From: Alloascoidea africana
Lineage: Eukaryota; Ascomycota; Alloascoideomycetes; Alloascoideales; Alloascoideaceae
Assembly: GCA_030581615.1 (NCBI GenBank)
Contig: JAKTTT010000012.1
Span: 1 to 64,000 of the forward strand
DNA: 64,000 nucleotides
Direction: 5' to 3'
Shown piece after piece: positions 32,859 through 44,985 of this stretch. The notes beneath the pieces were generated by a model. The model saw only the letters and a program-made list of their open reading frames with translations, had not been told where the DNA came from and searched no databases. A program made the position numbers and the translations under genes. Numbering within the stretch: position 1 is the stretch's first letter; each line of letters begins with the position of its first letter.

Positions 32859-33998
32859 ATGGCCACCTCATTCGAAATCCCTAAAGTATACAAAGCTGCT
32901 TTGATCCCAGCTGCTACAAGCACCGATCTAGTTGTCAAGGAGCTTCCCGTCCCCGCCTACGAGGACGACGAAATCCTGATCAAGGTCGAGGCTGCTGCTT
33001 CTAACCCATCTGACTGGAAACACGTTTGGGGAAGACTTTCTATTGAAGGTGCCGTTGCTGGATGCGATATTGCGGGAGTTGTGGTTGCTGCTGGTTCTAA
33101 AGCCACACACTTCAAGGTCGGAGACCATGGTTTTGGAGTTATCCACGGCGCTAACAGAAACAAGCCCGAAACCGGTGGTTTTGCCGAGTACGCTGTCGTC
33201 AAGGACAACTTGTTCTTCAAGACCTCAAAGCCTTTGGTCCATACTACTGAAACCACCCTCCCAAGAGGACCAGTTACCACTTTTGAAGGTGCTAGCTCCA
33301 TTGGTGTCTCTGTGTTGACCACAGGAATCAGCTTTCTTTTCAACCTTGGTCTGAGCACCGATAAGGAAAAGAACCTCAAGGAACACGCCGACGAGTACAT
33401 TTTGATCTGGGGTGGTGCCACCTCTGTTGGCCAGGTCGCCATTCAGGTCGCAAGAGAAATCGGATGGAAGACCATCGCTGTCGCTTCCAAGAGCCACGAG
33501 AAGGCTTTGAAGGCTTTGGGTGCCTCCGCCGTTTTTGACTACCATGATGCTGATGTCAGTGAACAGGTCAAGGCATTCGCTGGTGATAACATCACCAACG
33601 GTCTCGAGGCTGTTTGCACTCCAGAAACCTACAAGGCTACTTACGACCTGCTCTCTGCCTCCAAGCCAGCCAAGCTTGACACTTTGGGAACCCCAGATCT
33701 CGGTTCCTTGATCACAGAACACAAGGACAATGTCAAGACTTCCACCACTCTTGGATACCTTGCCCTAGGAAAGCCAATTGACTTTGGTATTTTCCAGGTT
33801 CCTGCTTTCCCAGAGTTGGCTGCTTTCTCTGTTGGATTCGTTCCATACTTTGAGAAGCTCGTCGACCAAGGACTCGTTCAGCACATTCCTCTAAGAATCC
33901 TCCCCAACGGTTTGGACTCTGTCAATGAAGCTTTGGAGTTGGTTAGGTTGAACAAGATTTCCGGAGAGAAGGTTGTCATTAGACCATACGAGCATTAA
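32859..33998 (+). CDS. MDR-family zinc-less alcohol dehydrogenase / enoyl reductase-like oxidoreductase
   Basis: A 379-residue medium-chain dehydrogenase/reductase of the fungal YNL134C/ToxD-like group, which are NAD(P)H-dependent reductases, several active on aldehydes or enones. The N-terminal GroES-like domain reads VVKELPVPAYEDDEILIKVEAAASNPSDWKH, with AGCDIAGVVVAAG and VGDHGFGVIHG. The Rossmann domain carries GGATSVGQVAIQVAREIGWKTIAVAS (about residues 187-212). The Cys/His zinc ligands of classical ADH are absent. Codon choice is strongly biased (GCT/GCC, AAG, GTC, ACC), unlike its neighbours, which suggests high expression. It has no introns. The gene sits as an island between LINE debris and SSL2. 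The substrate is unknown. Confidence 0.9.
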   Translation: MATSFEIPKVYKAALIPAATSTDLVVKELPVPAYEDDEILIKVEAAASNPSDWKHVWGRLSIEGAVAGCDIAGVVVAAGSKATHFKVGDHGFGVIHGANRNKPETGGFAEYAVVKDNLFFKTSKPLVHTTETTLPRGPVTTFEGASSIGVSVLTTGISFLFNLGLSTDKEKNLKEHADEYILIWGGATSVGQVAIQVAREIGWKTIAVASKSHEKALKALGASAVFDYHDADVSEQVKAFAGDNITNGLEAVCTPETYKATYDLLSASKPAKLDTLGTPDLGSLITEHKDNVKTSTTLGYLALGKPIDFGIFQVPAFPELAAFSVGFVPYFEKLVDQGLVQHIPLRILPNGLDSVNEALELVRLNKISGEKVVIRPYEH

Positions 33999-35275
33999 TA
34001 TCATTGTAGTGATTAGGATTCTATAGATTTCTATAAATTTGATTTTCAATTCGGCCATGTATGAATGATCTTTCATGGTGTTGTAGTACTAAATGGTATT
34101 CAGTAAGTGATTTCGCATATGGAGTCAATTCATTCGGCTTGCTTGTTTACTGCCTGCTTCCCGTTTAACTTGATAATCTAAGCAACTTTAATAGACTTTC
34201 CTACATAGAAGTAATTTTGAAAGAACAAGGCGACCCTTTTTAAGTTGTAACCAATGAGTTTATAAACTGTAATCTGCAATCACAGAAATTAAAAAGAAAC
34301 GGTTGAGTCTGCGTGGGTTCATTGATCGAGTCTATCACTCTTGTGGTTTTGACTCCACTTACAGGGACCTCCTATTCACCAGATTCAACATTGTATATGC
34401 ACCAAGTAGATAAAAGTTGAGCAACAAAAGAACACTTGATTACCCTATAATCACCATTTTTTGGCCAATCAATCAGTGTTTGAAAATTGAACTGGGAGAC
34501 AATACAAACTTTCCAACTAGATTTTGATTTTACCGTAAAGGTTAAGGCCCTTTCGAAACAAGTATTCACCACTCAAATAGCGTTTCTCATCTTGCTCAAT
34601 TTAGATCGATAGACTTCTTACTTTCAGTTCATAAACAAGTCCTGACAATTGCTAATCACAAACCCAAATGGCGCGCTTGTTCCAATCAATTACACACACA
34701 TTATTGAGGAATCAGAATAAAACAAAGGCGGCATAAGATGCGGTCACAGAAGTGATTGGGAATAGTCCTTGGCAGTCAGCCTCACACTATTGCACAAAAT
34801 ACTCAAAGATTAGAATCAAGGAAGGAGGTACGCCGACATGATGTTTGGATGACCCCGTACTATGTAGCGAGACCAAAAACTTGGGAAACTCATCTTATAT
34901 ATAAGAATGAAGGGTTAAAAGTTATTCTTTATTTATACCTCACCTTTCATTTCTAGTCCAGACATTATGAAGGCATGGCTAAAAAGATGCGCGAGAGGGC
35001 CTGTTATACATCATGCAACTCCAAGTGCTTTATTTTTCTCAAAAAATCTCCAATTGCAATCGAGGATTCGTTAATGTGCAAAAAGCATCCGGGATAATCT
35101 TCAGAAAGTTGTTAATGTCAATACTTGAGGGCCATCCATCGGATGCTACTCATGCCACCAATTTTGGAAACGACTCAAAAATCAAATGTGGTTACCCGGC
35201 CTCGTAACTGACTAACTGCTGCGTGCTTATTAACTTCTCATCGCCAATCCTCACACTCTTCCACTATTCTCCTAG
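33999..35275. other. intergenic interval without a recognised gene
   Basis: 3' region of the oxidoreductase gene and 5' region of SSL2. Only short frames occur, none with similarity that I recognise. A pyrimidine-rich stretch ending TTCTCCTAG directly precedes the SSL2 ATG. Confidence 0.5.
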
Positions 35276-37919
35276 ATGTCAAGGTTGCGTGCAAGTAAGC
35301 ATTTCAAAAACAGGAGATTCTACATTGTTTGATATTAACAAAATGATGATCTAGTTCCCAAACCCAACTACGCCGACTTGGATCATGGAGAGTACTACTC
35401 GGATTCTTCAAATACAAGTTATTCTGAGGAGGAGGATGAACCTCAGCGTAAGTATTACTAAAATCAAAGCAAAGGTAGATGATTGATTGATAATGGTATA
35501 AACTAATACAATACCTGAACTAGAACCCGTGCCACGTGTAAGGTTTCGATTTCAAGACAAATCAGCACCTTCCCAGGTAGTAACAAAGACACAAGAGACA
35601 ACATCTAGAGATGCTGCTGCTGCTGCTGCTGCTGGTACCGGGACACCAGAGGATTTTGTCCCCGATTCTGTTACTCGAATATTTGGCAAAGCTGATTTTT
35701 CATATCTCAAGCTAAAACCTGATAACGACTCTCGACCTATTTGGATATCCCCGAACGATGGAAAGATAATATTGGAGAGTTTTTCCCCTTTAGCTGAGCA
35801 AGCTCAAGACTTTTTAGTTACGATTGCGGAACCTATCAGTCGACCGAGTTTTATTCATGAATATAGGATAACAGCATACTCTCTTTACGCAGCCGTTTCT
35901 GTTGGTCTTGAGACAAGTGATGTCATCTCTGTGTTGAACCGTTTGTCAAAAGTACCAGTACCCAAATCAATCATCAATTTTATCCATAACTGTACAATCT
36001 CATACGGAAAAGTCAAACTGGTTCTAAAACATAACCGATATTTTGTTGAAAGTTCACAGGCAGAAATTCTTCAAATGTTATTAAAAGACCCTGAATTGGG
36101 ACCTTTAAGAATTGAGGCTCCAGAAACAGTGACACAAAATGGGTTTATCAAACAAAAGGCACCAGTGGTTGGCGATCTGGTGATTCCAGGGACTCAAACC
36201 AATAAAGATGCCAACAAAATCACAGGAGAAACAGCCAAAGGTAATGCTGATGCTGGCGATGGGTTGTTTGATTCCGTCGTTGGTGAAAAAGACGATGATG
36301 ATGACGACCTGGATGCTGTGCACTCGTTTGAAGTTTCTCCTGATTCCGTGGAAACAGTAAAGAAGCGATGTCAGGAAATAGATTATCCAGTATTGGAGGA
36401 GTATGATTTCAGAAATGATACGAGAAATCCCGACTTGGAAATCGATTTGAAGCCATCAACTCAGATTCGTCCGTACCAAGAAAAGAGTTTAAGTAAAATG
36501 TTTGGTAACGGAAGAGCCAGATCGGGTATCATTGTGTTGCCTTGTGGAGCAGGCAAAACATTGGTGGGGATTACTGCCGCATGTACAATCAGAAAGAGCG
36601 TTATTGTCTTGTGTACCTCTTCAGTTTCCGTAATGCAATGGAGACAGCAGTTTTTGCAATGGTGTACTATTCAGCCAGAAAACGTTGCTGTGTTCACATC
36701 GGAGAATAAGGAAATGTTTCAAGGCGAGGCTGGACTGGTGGTCTCTACTTACTCAATGGTGGCAAACACCAGAAATAGGTCTCATGATTCTCAAAAAGTG
36801 ATGGATTTCCTTACTTCGAGAGAATGGGGTTTTATTATTCTCGATGAAGTGCACGTTGTCCCTGCTGCAATGTTTAGAAGAGTTGTTACCACTATTGCCG
36901 CTCATGCTAAATTGGGTCTAACTGCAACCTTGGTGCGTGAAGATGACAAAATCGGGGATTTGAACTTTTTGATTGGGCCCAAGTTGTACGAAGCAAACTG
37001 GATGGATTTGGCTCAGAAAGGTCATATCGCTAATGTTCAATGTGCGGAAGTATGGTGTCCCATGACTGCAGAATTCTACCAGGAATACTTGAGGGAAAAC
37101 TCTCGAAAGAGGATGCTTCTGTATATTATGAACCCAACCAAATTCCAGGCATGTCAATTCTTAATACATTACCATGAAAAGAGAGGCGATAAAATCATCG
37201 TTTTTTCTGATAACGTCTACGCTTTGCAAAAATATGCATACAAATTGAAGAAACCTTTTATTTATGGCTCAACTCCTCAGCACGAGCGAATGAACATTCT
37301 ACAGAATTTCCAGTATAACGACGAGGTCAATACAATCTTTTTGTCCAAAGTTGGCGATACCTCTATTGATTTACCAGAAGCTACTTGCTTAATTCAGATT
37401 TCTTCCCACTACGGTTCGAGAAGACAAGAAGCGCAGCGACTTGGTAGAATTTTACGGGCAAAGCGTCGTAATGACGAAGGCTTTAATGCATTTTTCTACA
37501 GCCTTGTTTCCAAAGACACTCAAGAAATGTATTACTCTACAAAGAGACAAGCATTTCTGGTAGACCAGGGTTATGCATTCAAAGTAATCACACACCTTCA
37601 TGGAATGGAGAGTTTGCCAGATTTGGCATTTTCAACGAAGGGAGAGCAGCGCGAGTTGCTGCAAGAAGTGCTGCTCCAAAACGAGGATGCTGCTGGACTT
37701 GAAGCCGGCGATGATGCCGACAATTCGCTTGGACGAGGATCTAATTCTCACGCTTTCAAGAGGAAACGCGCAGGCGCTAGAAGAGTAGCCGGGAGCTTGG
37801 CAGGTTTGGCTGGAGGACAAGACATGGCATATGTTGAGGTTAACAAGAATAGGAATAAAGAGTTGGCTAAACCTCGCAACTCGTTTATTTCTAAACTCTA
37901 CAAGAAGAAGAAGAAATAG
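35276..37919 (+). CDS. SSL2: TFIIH helicase subunit Ssl2/Rad25 (XPB orthologue, 3 exons)
   Basis: The 3'-5' DNA translocase of TFIIH, needed for promoter opening by RNA polymerase II and for nucleotide-excision repair. Exons by hand: 35276-35294 (19 bp), 35355-35447 and 35524-37919; 2508 bp, 835 residues, close to the 843 of S. cerevisiae. Donors are GTAAGC and GTAAGT; branch sites are ATTAAC and ACTAAT. The spliced start reads [20 protein letters not shown]. Then come the XPB N-terminal domain ([16 protein letters not shown]), Walker A GAGKT near residue 378, the DEVH box near 476, and the thumb and RED-type loop region. The helicase lobe-2 block [21 protein letters not shown] is near-invariant. 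An Ala run (AAAAAAA, about residues 66-72) is specific to this protein. YOS9 follows 223 bp downstream on the same strand. Confidence 0.97.
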
Positions 37920-38142
37920 ATTTACGGTATAATGTATGTGCAAACAACACATAGCAATGAACATATATGATTTTAGAAGAAACTAAATATACGGAGTTTC
38001 CAACTTTCCCTCTCTCCATGTTCAGGTATATGTCCGGGTAAACTCCTTTTGACAAGTGTACTACAATTACCATCTTGCTAGAGCTCAACAGCACATTAAG
38101 AGAGTGACAGCCAATGCGTTTGCCACATTTAATCCTTCAAAT

Positions 38143-39820
38143 ATGCGAGGCCTAAATCATCTTATCATATCGGGCATTATTATTCTGTTCGAGCTTTCAA
38201 GCAAAAGTGCCGCCACCTTCAGTGTATACGATGATCTTTTTGCTTCGCCTCAGGTAAGTTAGGAGGAATCTGTGCTGTTGTTCATACCCATTTTACTAAT
38301 TCTTGTAGTATTCCGTCAAGTATTCCCAATCATCAATCCCATATTCAGAAGCAAAACTATTACTTTTGCTATCTGGCGACAATTCTTTAGAGCACAAAGG
38401 ATCTTATGAGTATGTGCGAATGTCTCAATCCGATTATCTTTGCTTTGTTCCAGATGTCAAGGCTCAACCTGCTCCTGCGTTAAACGAAACTATGAAGCAA
38501 TTGGAAAAATTAGAACAAGACAAAAAAATAAACTTTGCATTGAATAGTTCATTGGAGATTTTAAATCAGCTTGATGGGCGGTGTATTCATCAAACGTTCG
38601 ACTATTTTACTTATCGGTTCTGTTACAACAAGGATATAGTTCAGTACAGAGAGGATTACAAACAGAGGTTGGAGAAAGGAATTAGGGTGCCTGAGCCGAA
38701 TACACCAACCTATGTGCTCGGGGTATTCCCAAATCTCGATGAACAGTTACAGTCCCAGCAAAATTCAAAAAAAGAAAGCTCTTCCTCCAAGTCTCAGAAG
38801 CAGCTGGTTTCTATTGATGATTACTCTCCGTCTATCCAGACAGAGGGGAAATCCAAATATCTAGTTCAGACTATTGGTAATGGAACCATTTGTGATCTGA
38901 CTAACCAAGAAAGAACCTCTGAGATTCGTTTTTATTGTGAGCCTGGCTTTTCCGAGTCTGCCATTCTTTGGATTAAAGAACTCCGAACCTGTCATTACCA
39001 GCTGGCTGTTAATGAGCCACGATTATGTAGCCAAGAACTTTTTGTTCCCCGGAAAAAAGAAGATCCTGTTCAAGTTCTGTGCCAAAGGGTCGAACAGAAC
39101 TCACTAACAGACAGTCCTGGAACCATTGAAGCATCAGAGCTGAGTTCAGAAGCCAACTCCGAAACCAACGAGTTTGAAGAGACAGAAGATGAGCCTCTTA
39201 GTGTGAATTCGAATCTTACTCCCACCGGAATAAGATATCCCCTCGATTTGTTTCGACTCGAGCCATTGGGCCGCGGAATGTTTCTTGGAGTGCCGAAAGA
39301 TAACTACTACCAGCAGTTTGATTCAAGCCTCAAGCCGGCAGTTTTCATTCTACAAGGAGAGTTCACAACAATAGGAGAATTGGGTCATGGTTCTGCAGCC
39401 GCCTTTATGGCTGCTCTGGAGCTTGAAAAGTTTCGTTGGAATAACAATGCTTTCCAAGAGATCAAATTCGATTATGACATAACATATGTCACCGAGGTGT
39501 TGGATAGAAATGGATATGTTCTGGGGACGGTAAAGATCATGAAGGACGATGGAAGAATCACTGCTGGTCCTTTTGGGATTAAATACGACAATCTTGAGAA
39601 GGATATTCTGCTGCCAAGTTTTGGCTTAGAAGAGAATGTGGAATATCCCTTTCATCCTATAAATATAATCTCGGCAAGAAAGAGGGGCAAGATGGTTATG
39701 AGGGCAAGGAAAAATCCTGAAACTGTTGAAGAGGAACATAAAGCGGAGCCCCCAGAACATGTTGATCTGGAAGGTTACGGCAAGGAGGATGAAGATGTAC
39801 CTGTTCATGACGAGCTATAA
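38143..39820 (+). CDS. YOS9: ER lectin Yos9 of the ERAD-L (Hrd1) pathway (2 exons)
   Basis: Yos9/OS-9 binds trimmed N-glycans with an exposed alpha-1,6-mannose on misfolded lumenal proteins and hands them to the Hrd3-Hrd1 ubiquitin ligase. Exons: 38143-38253 and 38309-39820 (donor GTAAGT, branch TACTAAT, acceptor TTGTAG); 1623 bp, 540 residues. The first exon supplies a signal peptide (MRGLNHLIISGIIILFEL) and the family motif VYDDLFASPQY. The MRH lectin domain lies about residues 125-300 and includes CIHQTFDYFTYRFCYNKDIVQY, IGNGTICDL, RFYCEPG and the CHYQLAVNEPRLC end. The protein ends in HDEL, the ER-retrieval signal also found on yeast Yos9. An acidic segment follows the MRH domain. Confidence 0.95.
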
Positions 39821-40538
39821 TGAGCGATTGACCAGTTTTAATTGATTTCATTTAACAAATCGCAAGATGGGGAAACTGTTATGTCCGAGGACATATCAGA
39901 GAGAAGAAGGCATTTTTCAATGGGACTATACTTTATACCAGAAATCAGCATGTCTGTGAGAGCATCTCATGCACACTATCTCTTACACTCTCTAAATCGA
40001 TGCTTGACAATCATCAAGTCATAATAAGATTGTATACCAGCTGCAGCTGAAAGAATTGGGTAGGGGTAGAACTGTCTAACCAATTTTTGTTAGGACTCTA
40101 GCCAGTATATAATTGGACACAGAAGAACCTAAATACAAATTTTGTGTAATCGGTGTATCCTACAATATGAAATGATTCATGTTTTTATAACACAGGGAAC
40201 AAACTACTGAAGCAATGGATTTAAGTCCGTCTCGGAGGTCATTGTCATGAGACTGACCACCTTTCGGGTTATGTAAGGGCTGATCTCTAGTTTAACCGAG
40301 GAGCTTCCTGGATAAGGAGTTCCTCAGACTTGCATTTTGATCCCTGGGCATCGGTAAGATAGTAGTAGCAAATTGTGTAAAGAGTAGGGAATAAGTAAAT
40401 GATGAGTAAAGAACAAACTATCGATGCACTCTATTAAGGAACAAAACATTCATCTAGACAACAGCGGCAAAATCTAATAACAGAAAGAAAACACACTCAA
40501 CAGTAACAAATGAGGAATCAACACTAAACTAAACTAAA
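39821..40538. other. convergent YOS9/UBC4 intergenic with a stable hairpin
   Basis: Both flanking genes end here. No open frame of note. A 12-pair stem with a 7-nt loop lies at 40296-40326, near a second small stem (GGTCA...TGACC, about 40238-40260). The stretch 40190-40360 is less AT-rich than its surroundings and may be an uncharacterised structured RNA; it is not a tRNA. An (ACTAA)n run occurs at about 40525-40542. Confidence 0.45.
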
Positions 40539-41284
<746 letters not shown>

Positions 41285-42628
41285 GGGTGAAATCCAGTTT
41301 TGTGAATATGCGAGTAGATGGTATACAAGAGGGAAAGAGAAAGAAAAGTAGAGAATCCTGCTGTTATCCTATCCCTCAAGGTCACACCCAGCCAGAAATC
41401 TACTCAGAATGGGCTGGGTTACCCGCAGTCTTCCTATCTACTTCGACCCGCGCCTATTTGTGTTCTTGTGAACTTATAATCGCCAAAAACACATGGTAGA
41501 AGCGTCTTTTGATTTCTAGAATAGTTAAAATGTTTTGAGTGTTCTTTACTTAGTGTTACTAGTTTTGGTGCAATTGCTACAGTGCTCTAATTCGGTTTTG
41601 GATCGTACTGATGAATCAAATGGTATTCCCAATAATCTCATTCTGCTGCGTAAACTATTGTTCCGTGTCGCATATTTTGCGCTCTAACCCTTGAAATTTA
41701 GACTCTCGGATCCCTGTACACGTTTGGCTCCTTGTGATGATCAAGGGTGGTGCACCAGAATCCAATTCTGCCTGAGGTTTTCCTTTAGTACTGCAATCTT
41801 TAGTACTCCAACATACCAGGCCAAAGAAATTACCGTTTGAGATCTTAATCCGACTTTTCCCCTTCTTGTTTGTTTATGGCCATTGCCATTAGAAGTTTGC
41901 GTGGTGTTGATCTCGATAATAGGGGAACTTTTTGACCACATAGAACGGAATTGGTCTGAAAATGGCTTCTCAAAGTTAGCACCAAAAATTGTCCCACGCT
42001 TTGTGAACGAACCTGGGACTTTTGAAAATCTGGCTTTTTCCCCTCAGGGTGCTTTTCGAAAATTCTATTGTATGATGTTCATAATGCAGGAAAAAGAGGT
42101 GGCTTTGGGGGATTAAACTTGAAAGCGAGGGTTCAGCATTGATCTATGAGGTCTGTTCAACCAAACAGATTCAAACAGATCCGAACGGCTCTGTCTTTTC
42201 CAATTCAGACCAAATGCCGCCGTCTGATACAGGAGTAGCCCTGATCAAATAGACCACGACCAGCAGACCCAAAGCTCTCGCAGACCTCGATCTCTTGGAA
42301 AAGCTCAAGATGAGATATCTGGTGGATCACTCCACGCCTCGCTCGTCCGGCCAACCACAGCTTTCTTCCCGTAGTCACTCCCATAATAGACAATATTCCT
42401 CCTTTCTCTTCTCTTCTCTTTTTTTCTTTCTCTTCACCACCACTAAAAAGAACCAACTCGACTGTATTCTATCTTTAATCTGCTCTTCTATTCTCTCTTC
42501 CCTTGTCTTTCTTTTCTCTCTCTTTGCTCTTCTTTTGTTCTTATTCCAACCCCTCCACTGTCTTCCCTGCTCCCCTCCTCGTAGTCCCATTTCTTCAAAG
42601 TTTCATGTATTACTATTTCACCGTCTAA
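41285..42628. promoter_or_regulatory. shared upstream region of UBC4 and the TEA-factor gene
   Basis: Divergent promoter interval of about 1.3 kb. The 250 bp before the TEC1-like start are strongly pyrimidine-rich on the plus strand (CTTTCTCTTC-type runs about 42395-42560), as in the SVL3 leader. This suggests a long CT-rich 5' leader. No gene or RNA recognised. Confidence 0.5.
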
Positions 42629-44985
42629 ATGGAAAACGCTTACTTCTCAATGACGCCGCCTCCATCTGCTAGGCAGAACTCGACATCAATCTTCACCCAT
42701 ACCAATGCTGGATCCCATATCCCATCAGCATTGACTCCAATCTTCGACAAAGACCCACTGCTATACCCAAATCCCACCTTCAACTTGGACTTTTCAAACA
42801 TTAGTTCGCCATCGCCTCTTCCCACCTCTACGTCCCATACCCATACATATCGACCAAAACAAAAGTCTGGACGGCCAGTGCCCTCAGACGTGTGCGGCTC
42901 TTTAGAACCGTCTTCCCAGTCCTCGAAATTGCCAATGATTGTTGACATTTCAATATCCCCGGACGACGGCCGCAGGATTTTCCAGGTTTATCAAGACCAA
43001 TCTCCACAACATCAGGAACGCGATCACTCCTGTACTCCATCCTCGCTGCCACGGGCCATTCTCACTCCCAAATCCGCGTCTGTCCCTCGAAGATCGTGTT
43101 CTCTTATGGACGGCACGGCTACTCCTTGCCTGCCCAGAAAGCGTAGTTTGGACTCGCCTTTAACGCCACTGGGACTAAAACAGCGCCGCACACTATCCAG
43201 CCCGAACGTGTTTCCCTCCACGCCCTTGTACACCTCTCATGCCAAGAAGCTCGACAGCAATGACGAACAGATTTGGGGGAAGGACGTAGAGGCTGCTTTT
43301 TTGGAAGGTATGTTACGCATTTTGATACTTTTGGTGTCATTGCCACCCCCTTAATTACTGACTCGACGCACACTGCTTTTTATGCTTTAGCGCTTCGTAT
43401 CATCCCTAAAAATGGTCTCAAGAAAATTCACATCAACGGAAAGGTCTGTGGTAGGAACGAGCACATCTCGGACTATATTTACTTGAAAACTGGCAAAACC
43501 AGATCGAGAAAGCAAGTTTCCAGCCATATCCAGGTGCTGAAAAACACAGCGAAAGACACAACTCTTTTAAAGTTAATTGCCGAAGGTGCAGAACCAGATG
43601 CTTACAAAACTTCATCGTTTGGCAGTATGCTTTTGGACAAAACCAACCGTGACGGGGAGTCCTCAAAAGACAGTGGTTCAATTGCATCCCCAGAGCCCAG
43701 CGCTTTCAACGATGCTTTTCTATGGAACCCTAGTTCTGTGGCTTCTAGCCCGGAAACGGTTGGAGTTGAGAATAAGGTTAAGGTGTCTGTGGCTGACTTT
43801 GCAATTAAGAGCACTGGTCCAGTCGAGCATGTCTACACCAGATTCCAAAAAGATAGCATAACTCCAACGCCTTTGGAAATAAAGCCAAGTCTACAGCTTT
43901 TGCAAAGATTTCCCAACATTGGTGATTGCTTTCAACAACGTGCTCCATTTGCTTCAATTGGTGGTCAGTACGCTCTAGCAAATATTCGACTCAACCGCAA
44001 ATTGCAAACCAGTAGTCGATCTAGATCTACCAGTTCAGGAAACTATAGATCCGCACTGTCCCTAAATTTAGAGCTGCCTGATGAAGCTCAAGGGTACAAA
44101 TTGTCCTGTTTGACGACTATTTCTACTCTTGGACGTGAAGTTTTGAAGCTTTCTGAAGATCTTGTGTGCGACGACAATGGGAAAGTTACGATTCAATTTA
44201 CCACGGAGTTTTGGGCTGCGTTCCTTAGCAGTATGGAAGCAGGAGGTCCCTCATCTACTCTATCGCCTTCAGCCTCAAGCACAAAGAAGTTCACAGAACG
44301 TGAAATCAATGTTGCGATTGGTGGTCTCACAGTGTCACAAGCGATATATGGGCAATCTCCTAAGGGCTTGGAAAAATACGTATTGGGACTGTTGTTATGG
44401 GAATTCGTTTATGCGAAAGATGAATTGAAAGATCCTGTGACAATCATACGTCCTATCAGTGACAATTCGATCCGTCAAATCGCAAGATTTTCTCCTTTTA
44501 TGGTGAACAGGCAAGATAAGCTGACAAAGACGGCTCAAGAGTTGTTTTCTTTGCCTAAAAGCACTCCTTTCCGCCATTCTGTTGCAGAAATTGACGCCTT
44601 TAAATTTGATTCTGAGTTGGCAAGGCTCAGCAACTTGTCTCATCAAGATTATCGGGAAGACTCTGTTGATACAACAACACTCAAGTCTTCAATTAAGAGT
44701 CCTTCAGATCTCATTGATCTTGAACCTGCCATCAACTATGAGAGCATTTTAGGTTTCAGTTACGATATTGCGGATACGGGAAGTTCTGCAACCAATCCAA
44801 ATTTGTCTTCTTTAAATTGTTTCCTCGCAACTCCAGCTGTTGAAGTTGACGAGTACATCAATGCAACAATGAGCTCGTGTATGGGCATGACCAACACCGA
44901 TACCACTTTTGGTTTTGATCCTTCAGAGGACGACCCATTGTTTGGTGTCAAAACTGGAGATTTCAATCCTGCGTTCGATCGTTAG
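42629..44985 (+). CDS. TEC1: TEA/ATTS-domain transcription factor, Tec1/AbaA-like (2 exons)
   Basis: A TEA-domain DNA-binding regulator; yeast Tec1 works with Ste12 in filamentous growth, and AbaA controls conidiation in moulds. Exons 42629-43307 and 43391-44985 (GTATGT, ACTGAC branch, ATGCTTTAG); 2274 bp, 757 residues. The TEA domain spans about residues 213-285 and is interrupted by the intron: [15 protein letters not shown] joins [18 protein letters not shown], then [32 protein letters not shown], which holds the recognition helix. The roughly 210-residue Ser/Pro-rich N-terminal extension and long C-terminus make it much larger than S. cerevisiae Tec1 (486). Being the only TEA gene type in yeasts, it is probably the orthologue. 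Confidence 0.88.
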
